This document shows, piece after piece, positions 1 to 8,077 of a stretch of 21,863 nt of DNA; the stretch's first letter is position 1, and each line of letters opens with the position of its first letter. The DNA is from Deltaproteobacteria bacterium. Its GTDB lineage: Bacteria; Desulfobacterota; Desulfobacteria; Desulfobacterales; SURF-15. The DNA lies in the NCBI GenBank assembly GCA_024644775.1, contig JAHEHB010000031.1, positions 1 through 21,863 on the forward strand, given 5' to 3'. Below the pieces are notes generated by a model, which saw only the letters and a list, made by a program, of their open reading frames with translations, had not been told where the DNA came from and did no database searches. The translations under genes were made by a program, and so were the position numbers.

Positions 1-535
1 TTAAGTGCGGCCAACACGTTGCTATCCGCCAAGGGTGCCATTGATCTTCTGATCTCATCAACACCTTTAATGGCTAATTGTTCTGTAGTCGAGTCCGTCA
101 AGGGGGCCATGGCCATTAATCTTTTGATTTCATCAACACCTTCATTGGCTAGTTGTTCTGCAGTTGTGTCCGTCAAGGGGGCTATCGATCGTTCGATCTC
201 AGTAACATATTCATTGGCGAATTGTTCTGCGGTTAAGTTTGCCAAGGAGGTCGTTGATGTGGTGACCTCATCAGCACCTTCAACGGTTGATCGTTCTGCA
301 GTTGAATCCATAGCGGAGGTTTCTGGACTGTCGGTTTCAGCAGACATTTTAGCGGTTGGTTGTTCTGCAGTTGAGTCTGTCAAGGGGGCCGTCGATGTGG
401 TGACCTCATCAGCACCTTCAACGGTTGATCGTTCTGCAGTTGAATCCATAGCGGAGGTTTCTGGACTGTCGGTCTCAGCAAAAGTTTTAGCGGTTAGTTG
501 TTCTGCAGCTGAGTCCGTCGAGGGGGCCGTTGATG
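1..535 (-). repeat. Coding tandem repeats: 23-residue units, with a duplicated 138-bp (46-residue) block
   Basis: Within the ATPase gene the sequence repeats every 69 bp. On the plus strand the units near 1-255 share motifs such as 'gctaattgttctg' and 'gtccgtcaagggggcc'; one unit has an extra 6 bp (an added Met-Ala). Positions 256-393 and 394-531 are two consecutive 138-bp copies, each equal to two 23-residue units. Their first 80 bp are identical. The protein motif is close to APLTDSTAEQLA followed by G-x-DE[IV]. Near-identity at DNA level points to recent duplication, and copy number is likely to vary between strains. All units keep frame, so this is coding sequence and not a CRISPR array. 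Confidence 0.85.
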
Positions 536-1571
536 TGTCGACCTTATCAATACGCGCATAATAAGTGGTATTTTTTGCCGATGTTTTATCTAAAGTTTCG
601 TTTCCAGCGGTTTGTACTGACTGATTAGCGGTAAGCTTTGCGTAAAATCGAGGTAGCTCGAAAAAATGAAGATAGTGTCCCGCCACTATCCCAGCAACCA
701 AAATTGCAACCAGTGCCGGCGCCCAGTAAGCGGGCTTTAGAAACCATGGGCGAACCGGGTCGGGAAGCACTTCCCTGGCCGCTATACGCAGGATCCGTGC
801 GTTTACTTTGCTACGATTTTCACGATAGGCATTGAGAAGGGCTCGATGACAAACTAAATTGATGAGGCGAGGAATACCTCTCGCCAGTTGATGAATTTTG
901 TTGATCGCAGCTCGTTTAAACATTTTCGATACGTCGCCACCACTGACAGAGATCCGATGGAAGATATAATCGACTGTTAGGCTAGAAGCAGAGAACGATT
1001 TTAAGTGGTAACGGCAAGTGATACGCTGCGTGAATTGAAGCAACTTCTTGCTTTTCAATATGTTGTTCAGTTCCGGCTGACCGACGAGGATAATCTGTAA
1101 TAATTTTGACCGGGTCGTTTCCAGATTCGTGAGCAAACGAATCTGCTCCAGAACCTCAAAACTCAGGTTCTGCGCTTCGTCTATGATCACAACGGTTCGC
1201 TGTCCTTTCGCATGCACGGAAAGCAAATATTCCGTTAATGCGTCGACTAAGACTTTGAGGCTGTCGGTGTTGGCGGGATATTGAATACGAAGCTCATCAC
1301 AAATCGTAGCCAACAATTCCACTGCATTTAAGCGTGGATTGAGAATTAAAACGACTTCGACGCCCTCGGGTAATTCCGCCAAAAGACAGCGGAGGAGCGT
1401 CGTCTTGCCAGTACCCACTTCTCCTGTTAACAGTACGAATCCCCCGGTTTCACGGACACCGTAATTCAAGTGTTCGAGCGCCTCTCGATGTCGAGGGCTC
1501 ATGAAGAAGTACCGTGGATCCGGAGAAATCGAAAAGGGCAACTCTTTTAGTCTAAAATGATGGGTGTACAT
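1..1571 (-). CDS. ExeA/GspA-like AAA ATPase with repeat-rich periplasmic tail (3' end outside window)
   Basis: The frame stays open from the ATG at 1571 to the left edge, giving at least 523 residues. The N terminus (MYTHHFRLKELPFSISPDPRY) is typical of the ExeA/GspA family. Walker A is GEVGTGKT (about 50-57), Walker B is TVVIIDEAQ (about 126-134), and the C-terminal AAA part contains LARGIPRLINLVCHRALLNAY (about 229-249). One hydrophobic helix lies at about 283-302. What follows is Thr/Ser/Ala/Glu/Asp-rich and built of 23-residue repeats, so it is presumably periplasmic. Family members couple ATP hydrolysis to envelope assembly, such as type II secretion or exopolysaccharide export, and usually carry a peptidoglycan-binding or SPOR domain at the end; none is seen before the edge. 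A purine-rich AAGGA lies about 13 nt before the ATG, a rather long spacing. The partner system is not visible. Confidence 0.85.
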   Translation of the reverse strand, partial: MYTHHFRLKELPFSISPDPRYFFMSPRHREALEHLNYGVRETGGFVLLTGEVGTGKTTLLRCLLAELPEGVEVVLILNPRLNAVELLATICDELRIQYPANTDSLKVLVDALTEYLLSVHAKGQRTVVIIDEAQNLSFEVLEQIRLLTNLETTRSKLLQIILVGQPELNNILKSKKLLQFTQRITCRYHLKSFSASSLTVDYIFHRISVSGGDVSKMFKRAAINKIHQLARGIPRLINLVCHRALLNAYRENRSKVNARILRIAAREVLPDPVRPWFLKPAYWAPALVAILVAGIVAGHYLHFFELPRFYAKLTANQSVQTAGNETLDKTSAKNTTYYARIDKVDTSTAPSTDSAAEQLTAKTFAETDSPETSAMDSTAERSTVEGADEVTTSTAPLTDSTAEQPTAKMSAETDSPETSAMDSTAERSTVEGADEVTTSTTSLANLTAEQFANEYVTEIERSIAPLTDTTAEQLANEGVDEIKRLMAMAPLTDSTTEQLAIKGVDEIRRSMAPLADSNVLAAL

Positions 1572-1987
1572 GGTCGATGGAAAATCCTTATTGGTGAAAA
1601 AGGTGCGCGGACGTCCAAATTTATAAACCTGAGACGACCACGTATATAAGCTTGTTCTCGCCCCCTATGATAATAATCAAAGCTATGGTCAAGCGTCGTC
1701 GTTATAATTATTGATAATAAGGATCGTTTGATCTGACAAGGGGTATTTTAGGGGGGGATAAATTAGGTATGCTAATTACCCATTTGAATTAAGAAGTCAC
1801 AAATAAGGTGTTAAAGATCCGTATATTAAGAACGCGACCTTATGTCAATGCCTAAACGATCACGCAAGGACCTTGGGAATTTTAACTGGCCCCCGTTCTG
1901 AACTTTGGGTTTCATGTATTGCCCTTCTTTACCTTTTTGATTGAATAAACGCTTATACGATGATAACCGTCAGAATAGACAAGGAGC
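1572..1987. other. Intergenic stretch, no gene seen
   Basis: These 416 bases separate the leftward ATPase from the rightward amidohydrolase remnant and are AT-rich, especially about 1660-1800. The region should hold the ATPase promoter. On the minus strand TTGACC (about 1685-1690) is followed by AT-rich sequence, but no convincing -10 box sits at 17 nt. A 17-codon ORF beginning at 1848 has no ribosome-binding site and is not called. No recognisable remainder of the amidohydrolase N terminus was found in any frame. Confidence 0.5.
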
Positions 1988-2422
1988 ATGAAAAGCCGCG
2001 ACCCAAATGAAAGGATTTTCTATTGGAGGAAGTCTCATGAAGCAAAAAAGAAAAAGGTTGCCGCTGTTGTTGGCCCCACGATGTACAGGGTCAGCAAACC
2101 GGAAACCCAAGAGCCATCGTTTAAAACGGCGGCTATTCTATATAAAGCGGGGGTGAAGGTCGCTCTACAAACAGATTCCCTAACCCCCATGAACTATTTC
2201 CCGCTGCTGCCGATGTATACAATCAAATACGGACCGACGCATGAAGAGGCGTTGAAATGTGTAACAATTAACCCTGCAGAAATTCTCGGCATTCAAAAAA
2301 GAGTCGGATCGCTCGAGCCGGGTAAAGATGCAGACATCGTCATCTGGTCCGGGTATCCATTCGACTTTTACAGCATCGTCGAGAAAGTCTTTATTAACGG
2401 CAAAGAAGAATATTCCGTTTGA
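1988..2422 (+). pseudogene. C-terminal remnant of an imidazolonepropionase-like amidohydrolase
   Basis: The 144-residue frame matches only the last third of a metal-dependent amidohydrolase of about 380-400 residues. Recognisable parts are VVGPTM (about 27-32), SFKTAAILYKAGVKVALQTDS with the conserved metal-site Asp (about 44-64), and the family's closing segment NPAEILGIQKRVGSLEPGKDADIV (about 95-118) followed by VFINGK. The HxH and Lys/His metal ligands of the N-terminal barrel half are absent, and roughly the first 25 residues do not resemble the family. An AAGGAG lies only 1 nt before the ATG, too close for a good ribosome-binding site. I infer an N-terminally deleted pseudogene that is unlikely to be active. 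It could be expressed as a small protein, but nothing supports a function. Confidence 0.75.
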
Positions 2423-2531
2423 AAAATTAAGAAATATTGGAATTTTAAGAGCAATCTTCTTATTGGAAAATTTGAAAAAACCTTTAGTGCTGCAACGACG
2501 ATTTGACATCGATAATAACAGAGGCAGAATA

Positions 2532-3665
2532 ATGAATACCGACATTTTTGAAAGAATCGAAACACCAGCCGTTTTGCTGGATGAGGAAAAACTCCTTATC
2601 AACATCCGTAATATGCAAAATCTAGCAAATCAGTCCGGTTTGAATCTTTGTCCGCACATCAAAACCCACAAGTCTTTAAAAATCGCAAATCTTCAAATCG
2701 GAAATGGTGCCACGGGCGTTACCGCTTCCAAAGTGGACGAAGCACTGGTCTTTATAAACGCTGAGATAAGATCGGTTACCGTTGCCCACCCCTTGCTGAC
2801 ACCATCGAAACTGGATCGCTTGTTTGCTTCAGCCCGGGAATACAGAACGGACCTTCGGCTCATTGCCGACAGCCAGGAAACCTTTGATGCCATCGCTCAG
2901 AAGGCCAAAGAACACCAATTGAAAGTCGGTATATTCCTTAAGATTGATGTGGGGTTGCATCGTTGCGGTCTTCAGGAAGGAGACGGAAGAATTCTTTCAA
3001 TTGCAAAAGCGATTCATACCGATCCATGGCTCCGGTTTTGTGGATTGCTGTCTCATGCGGGGCACGGCTATGGTGCATCCGATAAACAAGGTGTTACAAG
3101 GGTTGCTGAAGAGGAGCGCCTTTTGATGCTGCGCGTAAAGGAAACCATTGAACAAACAGACGTACCCGCACCCGAAATCTCAGTGGGTTCCACACCGACG
3201 GTCCTTGCGGCGGAACGGTTTGATGGAATTACCGAAATTCGTCCCGGAAATTATGTATTTTTGGATCAAAACCCGATTCAGTTGGGGGTCGCCCGTGCGG
3301 AAGCGGTTGCTTTTTCAGTACTGGCAACGGTAATTAGCAAAAATTCCGACTATTTAATTATCGACGCAGGATCCAAAACCCTCGCTTCCGATCAGGGTGC
3401 TCATGGATCCACCTCACGGATCGGTTTTGGTGTCGGCTATACAGTGGAAAACTACAACGAGAAAAAAGCACCTTTTAACATCACAAAGCTTTCCGAGGAA
3501 CATGGGTTTATATTAAGAAACGACGGAGACCTTCCGCTCGGTGCAAAAATAAGAATTATCCCGAACCATTCGTGCCCGGTAGCCAACCTTGCCACAGAAT
3601 ATTTGGTGATCACAGAATCCGGTATCAAGCATTGGCCGATTGAAGCGGCGGGTCTGGTCAAGTAG
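2532..3665 (+). CDS. D-threonine aldolase / D-serine dehydratase-like PLP enzyme (DSD1 family)
   Basis: 377 residues with the alanine-racemase-type PLP barrel first and the D-serine-dehydratase-like beta domain last. The start ATG at 2532 follows GAGGC and gives MNTDIFERIETPAVLLD, the usual N terminus; a longer in-frame extension to 2328 would overlap the upstream remnant and is unlikely. PHIKTHK (41-47) holds the probable PLP lysine (K44). HAGHGYG lies mid-protein, and RPGNYVFLDQNPIQLG is the conserved region before the C-terminal domain. PNHSCPVANL gives His346-x-Cys348, the HxC metal site typical of zinc-dependent D-serine dehydratases of this fold. The reaction is therefore retro-aldol cleavage of D-threonine or dehydration of a D-3-hydroxy amino acid; which one cannot be settled from sequence. 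It ends 17 nt before nth, so the two may be cotranscribed. Confidence 0.85.
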   Translation: MNTDIFERIETPAVLLDEEKLLINIRNMQNLANQSGLNLCPHIKTHKSLKIANLQIGNGATGVTASKVDEALVFINAEIRSVTVAHPLLTPSKLDRLFASAREYRTDLRLIADSQETFDAIAQKAKEHQLKVGIFLKIDVGLHRCGLQEGDGRILSIAKAIHTDPWLRFCGLLSHAGHGYGASDKQGVTRVAEEERLLMLRVKETIEQTDVPAPEISVGSTPTVLAAERFDGITEIRPGNYVFLDQNPIQLGVARAEAVAFSVLATVISKNSDYLIIDAGSKTLASDQGAHGSTSRIGFGVGYTVENYNEKKAPFNITKLSEEHGFILRNDGDLPLGAKIRIIPNHSCPVANLATEYLVITESGIKHWPIEAAGLVK

Positions 3666-3682
3666 ATAAGGAGATAAATAGA

Positions 3683-4339
3683 ATGGAAAAAGATTTGAAG
3701 AAACGGGGCAGTCAAATTTTCAGAATGCTAAAAAAGGAATATCCTGATGCCAAGACGGCCCTGAACTTTACCAACCCACTGGAACTTCTCGTTGCAACGG
3801 TCCTTTCTGCCCAATGCACGGATGAACGTGTCAACAGGGTAACAAAGGATCTTTTTACGAAATACAAATCTGCTAAAGATTATGCGATCGTCGATCTTTC
3901 CGAGTTGGAGGAAGATATTCGACCCACCGGTTTTTTCCGAAACAAGGCAAAGGCCGTTAAAGGATTTTGCACCGAATTGACGAAGCGCTATAAGGGTGAG
4001 GTTCCGGCTACCCTCGATGATCTTGTGAATCTTCCGGGAATTGGTCGAAAGACTGCAAACCTGGTCTTAGGCGAAGCGTTTGGGATACCAGGTATTGTGG
4101 TAGATACCCATGTGCTGCGTTTGAGTCAACGTATTGGGCTGACGAAAAAGAAGGATCCGGTAAAAGTGGAATTTGACCTAATGAATATCGTCTCCAAAAA
4201 ACAATGGACCCTGTTCTCAAATCTGCTTATCCTGCATGGTCGAGCCATTTGCACGGCCCGAAAACCGAATCACCCGGAATGCAAAATCCTAAATTCGTGC
4301 GAAGAAGGGGTGATATGGAAAAAAGAGGGGAAGAAATAA
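3683..4339 (+). CDS. nth: Endonuclease III (DNA glycosylase/AP lyase)
   Basis: 218 residues, the normal length for Nth, a cytoplasmic base-excision-repair enzyme that removes oxidised pyrimidines and cleaves AP sites. The helix-hairpin-helix is LPGIGRKTA (117-125) with the Schiff-base lysine K123. The catalytic Asp is D141 in VVDTHV. LLVATVLSAQCTDERVN (35-51) is the conserved N-terminal helix region. The C-terminal iron-sulfur motif is normally C-x6-C-x2-C-x5-C; here it reads C190-x6-H197-x2-C200-x5-C206, so the second ligand is His. The start at 3683 follows AAGGAG (about 3668-3673). The stop lies 18 nt from the convergent selenoprotein stop, with no obvious terminator between them. Confidence 0.93.
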   Translation: MEKDLKKRGSQIFRMLKKEYPDAKTALNFTNPLELLVATVLSAQCTDERVNRVTKDLFTKYKSAKDYAIVDLSELEEDIRPTGFFRNKAKAVKGFCTELTKRYKGEVPATLDDLVNLPGIGRKTANLVLGEAFGIPGIVVDTHVLRLSQRIGLTKKKDPVKVEFDLMNIVSKKQWTLFSNLLILHGRAICTARKPNHPECKILNSCEEGVIWKKEGKK

Positions 4340-4357
4340 GCTGAAGCGATTATAATC

Positions 4358-6106
4358 TTAAGTTTCATCCTCGATGGATACCGTCACTGGCCCGCCGGCA
4401 CCGTAAAAATAAGTCCCCCGTCCTGCATTTCCGCCGACCACTGCAATTTCAAAACAATCCGCAATTTCAACCACAGGAATGGGAAGTTCCGGATTATCGT
4501 AGAGCCACCTCAGTTCCGGGTGGGCCGCATCCAAGGCTTTGGATTCCTTATTCAGCATGATGGTGCGAAAGGGCATTCGAGCATTTTTATACATGGCTTC
4601 CTGTAAATCTTTTCTCGACCAGCCGGCCTTGGCAAACACCTGGGCATGTTCCGGACAAATCAACATAAAATTGTGCTCCATTTCTTGGGTTCCGTACCTG
4701 GGGTCCGAGCGGCGGCCAAGGATCCAATTGCCGGTACTCAGCTGGGCGACGTTTTTAGTTGCCGTGGCATACACGTCCACCAGCCGTTCAGGTACACTGT
4801 TGGCAAAGTCATAAAGCTCGCAAAGGCCGTAAACAAATTGAATGGTAACGGTGCTTTCATCCGTGGTAAAGCCTTTATCCACGTGATAGGATTCCCAGGG
4901 ACTTTGATCTTCATTCTCCGCAACGCAAAGGCTGTATTTGGTAGGAGATCCAATGGTATCCATGTCGGAAACCCCCGGATACGTATGGCCAATATTCATC
5001 ATGATCAGACGCAAGGCGCGTCCCAGTGCGGTGTTTGTTGCCGACGGTGCCCCGGGCCCCAGTGCACAGGTTCCTGAATTAATGTTGATGGTTTTTACAA
5101 TAGGTCCGTTTATGAGCATCAAAGGTGCATGGGGACCCGTGGACATGGCTTTGTTTCGAAGATATATCTCAGGTTTTGCCAGGCATTTTACGGCAGCAAT
5201 AAGCACCGGAAGATGTTCCGGAAGGCAACCGGCCATCACGCCATTTACGGCGATTTTTTCAACCGTAGCCTGGCCGAATCCCGGTTCAAGTACCGCGATG
5301 ACCTCCTCGGGTGATCTGCGTGTACACTTGAGCATCTCTGCCACCGCTTTCGGTGTGGGCGGTACCAGGGGAAATCCGTCTCCCCATCCATAGTCCAAAA
5401 AACAGCGGTTCATCACGGCACAGGCTTCCAAAAGATCTTGACCGTCGTAGCTTAGTCTTTCATCTCGAATTTGTAACACTTCATGCACAGTGGCTTCACA
5501 TCCAGCGGGTCCACAATCCGGCTCGTCGCTGACACCCACACTGACCGTATTGTCTCCTTCCAACGCCCTTACCGCCTGAGTTAAACCGGCTACCACCTGA
5601 TCAAACGAATCATCCACCATCTTTCGGATGCCTTCAGGTGACTGATTCGAAAAAGGCAGTGGAACCACGGCAAGCGGCAAATTTGCCAACCCAAACGTCT
5701 TGGCACTTTGCCGGGCATCGCTAACAAAGGCTTGAGCCGTAAAAATAACCGTCGGAACGCCTTGTTTTTCCAATTCAACCATGTCGTGGGTACCCCACGA
5801 GGTACAAGAACCTCAGTCATTGGTTGTGCCCACTACCACGTCACATTCCCGGGAAATCCGCTCAGCATCTCCAGGGGTCAGATGACGCATCATAAACCCC
5901 ACCGAACCGATGTACCGGCTCGCAGTCGTACCGGGATACCGTTCGTGCAGAAGCGCCTCCATTCGGTCTAATGCCACGTCTCCCCCGCTCTTCATGTTCC
6001 AATAGAGTCCCACCCGCTTTCCCGCCAGATCACCTATCCGGGAAGCTGGCGGAATCGATTTTTCTTCAGCCAAAGCAACCGGATTTAAAACGTCTAACTG
6101 CGCCAT
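4358..6106 (-). CDS. UGSC-family selenoprotein (in-frame UGA read as selenocysteine)
   Basis: One 582-residue gene interrupted by TGA at 5813-5815. The frame starts at ATG 6106, with AAGGAG 8 nt upstream, giving MAQLDVLNPVALAEEKS. It reaches TTND, then TGA, and continues in the same frame as GSCTSWGTHD into MVELEKQGVPTVIFTAQAF. U98-G-S-C101 is the defining motif of the UGSC (seleno)protein family, where the position is Sec or Cys. Residues 1 to about 185 form the UGSC domain. The long C-terminal part has a CGPAGC motif (about 198-203) and GWGDGFPLVPPTP (about 240-252) and is of unknown function. No signal peptide or membrane helix is seen. The family's reaction is not established; the Sec-x2-Cys pair suggests redox or thiol/selenol chemistry. 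Without recoding it would be annotated wrongly as two ORFs of 97 and 474 residues. It follows a ThDP enzyme gene on the same strand, 187 nt away. Confidence 0.88.
5778..5815 (-). promoter_or_regulatory. Sec UGA codon and candidate bacterial SECIS hairpin
   Basis: UGA is at 5815-5813 (minus strand). Starting 13 nt after it, tcgtggg pairs perfectly with cccacga (5800-5784) around a 3-nt GUA loop. If the innermost G-C pair is opened, the loop is GGUAC. An outer acc/ggt pairing (5803-5801 with 5780-5778) can extend the stem across a 3-nt bulge. Bacterial SECIS elements are short stem-loops just downstream of UGA, within the coding region, with a guanine near the start of the apical loop; the loop here begins about 18-19 nt after UGA, inside the known range. 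The hairpin also encodes the conserved protein residues, so conservation alone would not prove it. SelB binding is inferred. Confidence 0.65.
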
Positions 6107-6184
6107 GAATTTTTCTCCTTTCCTGGTAAGATATTTGATACCTGAAGGCGATAATTGTGAGTTTTGTGGCAAAGTATATTTCCA

Positions 6185-6246
6185 GCCACTAAGACACCAA
6201 GACACAAAGAAAAAATATTTGCTTTGTGTCCTGGCGCCTTTGTGGC
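6185..6246. repeat. Imperfect inverted repeat between the ThDP enzyme and selenoprotein genes
   Basis: Two 25-nt arms, 6185-6209 and 6222-6246, are reverse complements with 4 mismatches around a 12-nt AT-rich loop. The left arm reads gccactaagacaccaagac and on. In RNA most mismatches become G-U pairs, so a transcript reading from 7973 towards 4358 would fold into a strong hairpin in the 187-nt spacer. It could act as an attenuator, an mRNA-processing or stabilising structure, or be a copy of a dispersed palindromic repeat. No T-run follows on either side, so it is not a standard intrinsic terminator. Confidence 0.7.
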
Positions 6247-6293
6247 AAATCCTTTTTTGTTCTCCCGTCTAACCGCTATCCGAGTCAGGGGGT

Positions 6294-7973
6294 TCATTGA
6301 CGCTTGCTGATATCCTGAACTTTCACATCCAGTAAAAAAGGCCCGTTTTTATTCAATGCCTTTTGCAACGCCGGACCAATCGCTTCGGGATCCGTAACCT
6401 CCAATCCGGGGACTCCCATCGCCTTGGCAAGTTGAACAAAATCGATTGAGGGATTCGTTAAATCCATGCCGATGATGTGGCCGGATGCGGCTGCAGAACC
6501 GCCATAAGCAATCAAGCGTTCCTTAAGAATGCTGTACCCGGAATTGTTTACAACAACGTAAGCAATCTGGAGCCCCTGATTGGCGGCGCTCCAAAGTGCT
6601 TGGAAACTGTACATGCTGCAACCATCACCAATAACGGCTACAAGGGGCCGATCCGGTTGGGCCAGTTTGATGCCCACCGCTGCTGCGATCCCACAGCCGA
6701 TTCCGCCGCTGGCCAACCCGAAAAAACGATGTTGATGGCCCACAGACAGGAAATTGAGCAAATTACGGGTGGAAGAAATCCCCTCCTCGACCACCACCGC
6801 TTCATCCGGTATATTTCGGCAAATTTCCATCATGAGATAATCCGGTGGGATGGGTTTTACAGAATGCTGGGATTCGATATCCGTTATCAAAGCTTCGCGA
6901 TTTACCGTCCAATTTCTGTTACGGATTTGTTCGGCTCGCTCGTTAGCGTGATCGGCCTGTTCTGTGGACTGCCGTTTTTTTAGAACGGGTATCAATGCAG
7001 CGAGGGTTTCTTTTACATCCGCGTAAAGTGCAATATCGGCTGGATAGTTCTTGCCCATTTCCCAGTCTCGGGACCCTACCTGAACAACAGACATTCCCAG
7101 TGGCAGGGGATCTACAGGACTCGGCACCGACATGCGTAATCCGTCACCGCCCACCATAAACAAAAGGTCATGTAACTCCAGGATATCGCGCACCCGTTTT
7201 TGATTGCGGGTAATTTCACCCATAAACAACGGGTGTTCCGTTGGAAATACGGCAACGTAAGGAACCGATTGATTGTATACCGGTGCGCCCAGTATTTCAC
7301 TTACTGTGGCTATCTCCTTTAATGCGTTGCTGGAGTATACTTCGTGGCTCGCGATTATCACGGGTTGTTTCGATGCAAGCAACCGGTCAGTCAACCCTTT
7401 CAGTGCAATTTCACAAGGTCGGGATTTACTGTTTATCCGCGTTGAAGCGCCCAGTGTCATGTTTGCAGTGCGTTTTAACACATCGCCGGGTAAAGAAACA
7501 AATACCGGCCCTGTGGGCGGGGATAAGGCTACTTTGGCCGCTCGGCGAAAGATTCGAGGGATATCTTCCGTGCGATGCACTTCCGTTGCCCATTTTACCA
7601 CCGGTTGGGCCATGGGCACCAATTCGTGGTAGAGCATCGGCTCGGTTACGGAAAGACCATGCTCCTGCTGCCCTGCAGTTACAATTACCGGTGATCCAAA
7701 AAAACTCGCATTATAGATGGCACCGATGGCATTGCCCAATCCCGGTGCTACATGAAAATTTGTGCACGAAAGCTTACCGGATGCACGGGAGTATCCGTCT
7801 GCCATCGCCATTACCACAGCTTCCTGAAGGCCCAGAACATAGTTTATTTTCGGATGATCTACCAAGCAATCCATGACGGGAAGCTCTGTGGTACCGGGAT
7901 TACCGAAAATGTATTCCACCCCTTCATCTTCCAATATAGTCATTAACGCCGAACAACCTGACTGCTCTTCCAT
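6294..7973 (-). CDS. Thiamine-diphosphate-dependent enzyme, benzoylformate decarboxylase-like
   Basis: 559 residues with the usual three ThDP-enzyme domains: PYR (about 1-170), central (about 190-330) and PP (about 380-550). GLQEAVV carries the cofactor-activating Glu51. FHVAPGLGNA (about 73-82) matches the active-site histidine loop of benzoylformate decarboxylase (H74). The PP domain has GDG (449-451) and NN (476-477), the ThDP/Mg motif. The ATG at 7973 is preceded by AAGGAG. Relatives decarboxylate 2-keto acids (benzoylformate, sulfopyruvate and similar) or act as carboligases; the substrate cannot be read from sequence, and acetolactate synthase is less likely because of the benzoylformate-decarboxylase-like N terminus and lack of a nearby regulatory subunit. 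It is the first gene of a leftward unit with the UGSC selenoprotein and divergent from an ABC importer. Confidence 0.85.
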   Translation of the reverse strand: MEEQSGCSALMTILEDEGVEYIFGNPGTTELPVMDCLVDHPKINYVLGLQEAVVMAMADGYSRASGKLSCTNFHVAPGLGNAIGAIYNASFFGSPVIVTAGQQEHGLSVTEPMLYHELVPMAQPVVKWATEVHRTEDIPRIFRRAAKVALSPPTGPVFVSLPGDVLKRTANMTLGASTRINSKSRPCEIALKGLTDRLLASKQPVIIASHEVYSSNALKEIATVSEILGAPVYNQSVPYVAVFPTEHPLFMGEITRNQKRVRDILELHDLLFMVGGDGLRMSVPSPVDPLPLGMSVVQVGSRDWEMGKNYPADIALYADVKETLAALIPVLKKRQSTEQADHANERAEQIRNRNWTVNREALITDIESQHSVKPIPPDYLMMEICRNIPDEAVVVEEGISSTRNLLNFLSVGHQHRFFGLASGGIGCGIAAAVGIKLAQPDRPLVAVIGDGCSMYSFQALWSAANQGLQIAYVVVNNSGYSILKERLIAYGGSAAASGHIIGMDLTNPSIDFVQLAKAMGVPGLEVTDPEAIGPALQKALNKNGPFLLDVKVQDISKRQ

Positions 7974-8048
7974 AATCGCTCCTTCCCATTATCTCATTGC
8001 CGAATTACCTGTCTTAATGACGTGGCTCTGCGCCCTCTGGTTTAAGGC

Positions 8049-8077
8049 TTGACGTTGCTGCGATATGCCTTTATGAA
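8049..8077 (+). promoter_or_regulatory. Candidate sigma-70-type promoter for the ABC transporter operon
   Basis: TTGACG (8049-8054) and TATGAA (8072-8077) are separated by 17 nt and lie about 110 nt before the ATPase start, in the 213-nt divergent intergenic region 7974-8186. The -35 matches 5 of 6 consensus bases and the -10 matches 4 of 6. The rest of the region holds no gene; a run of A (about 8154-8162) lies near the ATPase start. No thiamine riboswitch consensus was recognised by eye. Confidence 0.35.

Noticed and set aside
1..535. CRISPR-like regular repeats
   Set aside because: Units are directly adjacent, in frame, diverged and without unique spacers; they encode the ATPase tail.
19..561. 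Plus-strand open frame of 180 codons at the left edge
   Set aside because: It is the antisense of the tandem repeats in the ATPase gene; repeated codons keep the opposite strand open.
1848..1901. Short ORF starting MPKRSRKDLG, reminiscent of some small-protein N termini
   Set aside because: Only 17 codons, no ribosome-binding site and nothing homologous after the stop.
2328..2531. N-terminal extension of the D-threonine aldolase-like protein
   Set aside because: It would overlap the amidohydrolase remnant and has no similarity to the family; the ATG at 2532 gives the standard N terminus.
4358..5782. A stand-alone 474-residue protein starting MVELEK
   Set aside because: No ribosome-binding site precedes that ATG, and the sequence upstream in the same frame (GSCTSWGTHD, then UGA) belongs to the family motif.
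5813..5815. Nonsense mutation or frameshift splitting the gene
   Set aside because: The frame does not change, the stop is UGA exactly at the Sec position of UGSC, and a hairpin follows; recoding explains it better.
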